Assembly: GCA_018365455.1 (NCBI GenBank)
Contig: JAGZJZ010000005.1
Span: 131,529 to 195,528, forward strand
DNA length: 64,000 nucleotides
Origin: Clostridiales bacterium
GTDB taxonomy: Bacteria > Bacillota > Clostridia > Lachnospirales > Lachnospiraceae
Direction of reading: 5' to 3'
The position numbers were made by a program, and so were the translations under genes. The notes under the pieces are model-generated. The model was not told the origin of the DNA, made no database searches, and saw nothing but the letters and a program-made list of their open reading frames with translations. Positions 61,636 to 64,000 of the stretch are shown piece by piece (position 1 is the stretch's first letter; every line of letters starts with the position of its first letter).

Positions 61636-62034
61636 ATGAGTAGACTGAAAAAGAGCACATGGAAATGGATAATTCCGTTTCTCATTATGATCATTACATT
61701 GATTTTATTTAGGATGATATTTTTGTTGGGTTATGTACCTACGGAGTCTATGGAACCGACATTGAAAAAAGACAGTTATATTGTTGGAGTCCGGATTTAT
61801 TCCAAACTTGAAACAGGCGATATTATTATTTTTCATCATGACGGGAAGCTGCTGGTCAAGCGGATTGCAGCGGTAAAAAATGAACAAATAGAGCACAATG
61901 GAATCAGTGTGGCAGTACCGGAGAACTGTTATTATGTTCTTGGAGACAATGCAGGGCATTCACTGGACTCCAGATACTGGGAAGAACCTTTTGTGAGGGA
62001 AGAGGATATTATGGCGAAACTGATTTGGCCATAA
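61636..62034 (+). CDS. signal peptidase I (short form)
   Basis: A 132-residue type I signal peptidase with one N-terminal helix. Catalytic Ser38 lies in PTESMEPTL, catalytic Lys75 in LLVKRIAAV, and GDNAGHSLDSRYW is box E. It is smaller than housekeeping SipS-type enzymes (about 170-190). It probably processes element-encoded exported proteins such as the adhesin or the pilin-like subunit. ATG 61636 has TGGAGGC upstream. A T-rich run with a weak hairpin precedes it. Confidence 0.85.
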   Translation: MSRLKKSTWKWIIPFLIMIITLILFRMIFLLGYVPTESMEPTLKKDSYIVGVRIYSKLETGDIIIFHHDGKLLVKRIAAVKNEQIEHNGISVAVPENCYYVLGDNAGHSLDSRYWEEPFVREEDIMAKLIWP

Positions 62035-62068
62035 ATTTTTTACCATATTTCAGGCTGTAACAGACATT

Positions 62069-62257
62069 ATGGAAAAGAATGTATTTGAATTAGGGGGGGG
62101 GAGTGGCTCTGACAGGGAAAAAAGTATGAATATAGAATGTTCTGAGGATGGATTTAGGAACACAGAGGAGATAATAAGAAAAAAGCAGCCAATCCGTGTG
62201 ACCACTTTACTTTTTGCTGTTCAGTTCTTTCATAATGCCGAGGATATATGCCATTAA
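62069..62257 (+). pseudogene. possible truncated TnpV-like remnant with G9 tract
   Basis: An ATG frame begins MEKNVFELGG, like the start of TnpV-type transposon proteins, then runs into nine consecutive G (62093-62101) and unrelated sequence. It has no ribosome binding site and overlaps the 3' end of the convergent regulator gene. It is either a remnant or a chance frame. Confidence 0.25.
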
Positions 62258-62521
62258 TTTTGGATCCAGTTTCTTTGCTTCTGCAATAAATTCCTGCAGG
62301 GTTTCTGGATAAAGATTTTCTTCATCAAAGAATTCCTTTGGTGTTACGCCAAGATATTCACAGATATAGAAGAAGGACTGCATGGCAGGAAGTGATTTTT
62401 TGTTTTCAATGTTATTGATGTAGTTGTTTGCCTGCCCCAACGACAATGACATATCGCGTGCAGATACACCTTTTTGTAATCTCAGCTTTGCCAGCCGTTC
62501 CGGGACGAATTCTTCATACAT
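62207..62521 (-). CDS. XRE-family helix-turn-helix regulator
   Basis: A 104-residue protein. An N-terminal HTH reads LAKLRLQKGVSARDMSLSLGQANNYINNIENKKSLPAMQSF (about 10-50), followed by a helical tail. The minus-strand ATG at 62521 has GGAGG (62530-62534) at 8-base spacing. A GTG three codons earlier is too close. It is divergent from the DUF1273 gene and could regulate it through the shared upstream gap. Confidence 0.85.
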   Translation of the reverse strand: MYEEFVPERLAKLRLQKGVSARDMSLSLGQANNYINNIENKKSLPAMQSFFYICEYLGVTPKEFFDEENLYPETLQEFIAEAKKLDPKLMAYILGIMKELNSKK

Positions 62522-62598
62522 CAGACCCACCTCCTACTCTGTAATAGATTGTACCTCATACATTACTTCTATTCGCAAATAGAAAAAGGGTATTTGCG

Positions 62599-62627
62599 TT
62601 GACTTGAAAAAATAAAGCTATTATAAT
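62599..62627 (+). promoter_or_regulatory. promoter of the DUF1273/SLOG gene
   Basis: TTGACT (62599-62604), 17-bp spacer, TATAAT (62622-62627), 43 bases before the start. Confidence 0.75.
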
Positions 62628-62669
62628 GATGATAGATACAAAATTAAATCTATTAAACGGAGGAACCTA

Positions 62670-63185
62670 ATGGAAGAAAAGACCTGTTGTGTCACAGGAC
62701 ACAGAGATATACCGGATGAACAGATAGACGCGGTAAAATATGCTTTGCGGCGTGAAATTGTAAAGGCGGTTTCGGATGGTTATACCGGATTTATGACCGG
62801 ATTTGCCAATGGTGCAGACCAATACTTTGCGGAAGTTGTAGTGATTCTGCAAAAGGATTTCCCTGAGCTGCGGTTGATTGCGGTGCTTCCATACTGGAAA
62901 CGGATGGACAGTCTGTGCCAGAAGGAACATACAAACGCCCTTCTGGATGCCTGTGCAGAGGTTATCGTAATTCAGGATGAATACAGGCCCAATGTCTATG
63001 CCAAACGCAACCGTTACATGGTGGAACATTCAGACCGTGTAATTGCAGTGTATGACGGTCGGGAAAAAGGCGGTACAGTTAAGACGATTCGTTTTGCGCA
63101 CCAATTTCGGAAAGAACTGCGGGAAATACCCGTAGGGTTAAACTTGGACAAAAGCAGGATAAATCTTGGACAAAACCGGAAATGA
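62670..63185 (+). CDS. SLOG-family protein (DUF1273/YpsA-like)
   Basis: A 171-residue Rossmann-like protein. It opens CCVTGHRDIPDEQID, the DUF1273/YpsA signature, with GFMTGFANGADQYFAEVV, LIAVLPYWKRMDSLCQKE and HSDRVIAVYDGREKGGTVKTIRFA. SLOG proteins bind nucleotide-derived ligands. The exact role is unknown. They are common as ICE cargo. GGAGGAACC precedes the ATG. Confidence 0.85.
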   Translation: MEEKTCCVTGHRDIPDEQIDAVKYALRREIVKAVSDGYTGFMTGFANGADQYFAEVVVILQKDFPELRLIAVLPYWKRMDSLCQKEHTNALLDACAEVIVIQDEYRPNVYAKRNRYMVEHSDRVIAVYDGREKGGTVKTIRFAHQFRKELREIPVGLNLDKSRINLGQNRK

Positions 63186-63322
63186 AAAAGTGGAGGTACA
63201 GGCTGCTCTATGGTATAATAAATATTCAACCGTGAAGACCAGTGTCAATTCGGTTGGATTTGAATAAATAATCAATCAACTTATATGAAAATGGGAAACC
63301 ACAGTTTGAAAGGAGTATTTGC

Positions 63323-63787
63323 ATGAAACACGTATGTATGCTTATATCTGTGGCTGATATTAACGCCGCAAGAAAATTTTATGAGGATCTGTTTGGATTA
63401 GAGGTGTTCCAGGATTATGGCAGAAACATTGCTTTTACCTGCGGCCTGGCACTGCAGCAGGATTTTGACTGGCTTGTGAATCTGCCGAAAGAAAAGATAT
63501 TAAAGAAATCTAACAATGCGGAAATCGTCTTTGAGGAACAGGACTTTGACGGTTTTCTAAACAAGCTGAAAGAATACCCGGACATCGAATATCTGGGAGA
63601 AGTGATTGAACATAGCTGGGGCCAGCGGGTGATCCGGTTTTACGATTTGGATGGCCATATCATTGAGGTCGGCGAGGATATGAAAATGGTGATAAAGCGT
63701 TTTCTTGCTTCCGGCATGACCATGGAAGAAGTTTCTGTGAAAATGGATGCTTCCGTGGAGGATTTGACAAAACTTCTAAATAGCTAA
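63323..63787 (+). CDS. VOC family (glyoxalase-like) protein
   Basis: A 154-residue protein with two beta-alpha-beta-beta-beta units (MLISVADINAARKFYEDLFGLEVFQDYGRN; QRVIRFYDLDGHIIEVGEDM) typical of the vicinal oxygen chelate fold. It has a C-terminal helical extension (RFLASGMTMEEVSVKMDASVEDLTKLL). Substrate and metal are unknown. AAAGGAGTATTTGC precedes the ATG. Confidence 0.85.
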   Translation: MKHVCMLISVADINAARKFYEDLFGLEVFQDYGRNIAFTCGLALQQDFDWLVNLPKEKILKKSNNAEIVFEEQDFDGFLNKLKEYPDIEYLGEVIEHSWGQRVIRFYDLDGHIIEVGEDMKMVIKRFLASGMTMEEVSVKMDASVEDLTKLLNS

Positions 63788-63832
63788 TATATGATGGACG
63801 AATAAACAAATCAGAAGTGGAGATGAAGAATA

Positions 63833-64000
63833 ATGAAAAAGATCATGACTATTTTTAGTGTCATGTTACTTATCATATCACTGTCTGCTTGTTCACCAGA
63901 TTTCAATGGAAGCAGAACAGGGAATGACAATCAACTAATTATGGAATATACAGCGTTTAATACTACTGATTCTCAAGATTTAGTTGTTGAAGCTGGAGAC
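63833..64000 (+). CDS. lipoprotein, 3' end outside window
   Basis: The first 56 codons only. A signal peptide MKKIMTIFSVMLLIISLSAC with lipobox LSAC (Cys20) starts a Gram-positive lipoprotein. The visible mature part (SPDFNGSRTGNDNQLIMEY) identifies no family. GTGGAGATG lies upstream of the ATG at 63833. Confidence 0.75.
   Translation, partial: MKKIMTIFSVMLLIISLSACSPDFNGSRTGNDNQLIMEYTAFNTTDSQDLVVEAGD

Larger units (their letters stand above)
36808..64000 (+). mobile_element. integrative and conjugative element, left portion
   Basis: From the lysS stop onward the content is a Gram-positive type IV secretion system (VirB2-like, VirB6, NlpC/P60-3D hydrolase, PrgI, VirB4, VirD4) with accessory adhesin, Fic, DUF3268, sigma-like factor, signal peptidase and small HTH regulators, nearly all on one strand. 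This is the gene set of ICEs common in gut Clostridia. Relaxase, integrase and excisionase are not seen, so the element extends beyond 64000. Genes after about 62200 may be cargo or host. Confidence 0.75.

Overview
The window looks like a chromosome segment of a low-to-mid GC, spore-forming Clostridia, most likely Lachnospiraceae. The support is indirect: spoVT, a SleB-type cortex-lytic hydrolase, a CvfB-type S1 protein, a DUF6145 gene next to a dihydrouridine synthase, and an integrative conjugative element (ICE) of the PrgI/VirB4/NlpC-P60 type common in gut Firmicutes. The species cannot be fixed from the sequence alone.

Positions 1-36807 are ordinary core genome, mostly read left to right. 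They hold a partial ulaE-family epimerase (minus strand), pth-mfd, a PrsA-like lipoprotein foldase, a membrane metallophosphoesterase, two small membrane protein families (DUF975 and PF06541), a small alarmone synthetase, an OmpR-type two-component pair, spoVT, a VanY-like carboxypeptidase, pncB, a CDF cation exporter, tRNA-Gln(CTG), an acyl-ACP thioesterase, a CvfB-like S1 protein, ridA, a methyltransferase with a CPBP protease, dnaE, pfkA, a KtrA-type K+ regulator, a SpoU-type methylase, a SleB-like hydrolase, the NfeD/SPFH pair, argF, birA, a dusB-type enzyme, greA and lysS. Scattered between them are short dispersed repeats, one 146-bp nested inverted-repeat element, a decayed second copy of the vanY 3' end, and two leaders (spoVT and vanY) that could fold to hide their own Shine-Dalgarno sequence.

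Immediately after the lysS stop the character changes. From about 36808 to at least 62 kb the DNA is the left part of an ICE. In order it holds small helix-turn-helix regulators, a putative replication protein, a VirB2/Maff2-like subunit, VirB6, a cell-wall hydrolase with NlpC/P60 and 3D domains, PrgI, VirB4, several accessory proteins (one with RusA-like motifs), the VirD4 coupling protein, an S1-domain protein, a thioester-domain/Cna-B adhesin with a sortase-type tail that is split by a -1 frameshift, a Fic protein, a structured RNA followed by a DUF3268 zinc-finger protein, a sigma-70-like factor and a compact signal peptidase I. No relaxase or integrase lies in the window, so the element continues past 64000. 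The genes from 62.2 kb on (XRE regulator, DUF1273/SLOG protein, VOC protein, lipoprotein) may be ICE cargo or host.

The most notable ICE features are regulatory. Seven intrinsic-terminator-like hairpins lie directly in front of the ribosome binding site of the next gene, with gaps of 14-52 bases and no good promoter in between. This suggests that read-through, by antitermination or leader attenuation, controls the element. One of these hairpins closes a roughly 240-nt multi-stem RNA upstream of DUF3268. The Fic gene carries a perfect 12-bp inverted repeat around its own -10 box, and its product ends in a winged-helix-like domain, which suggests autoregulation.
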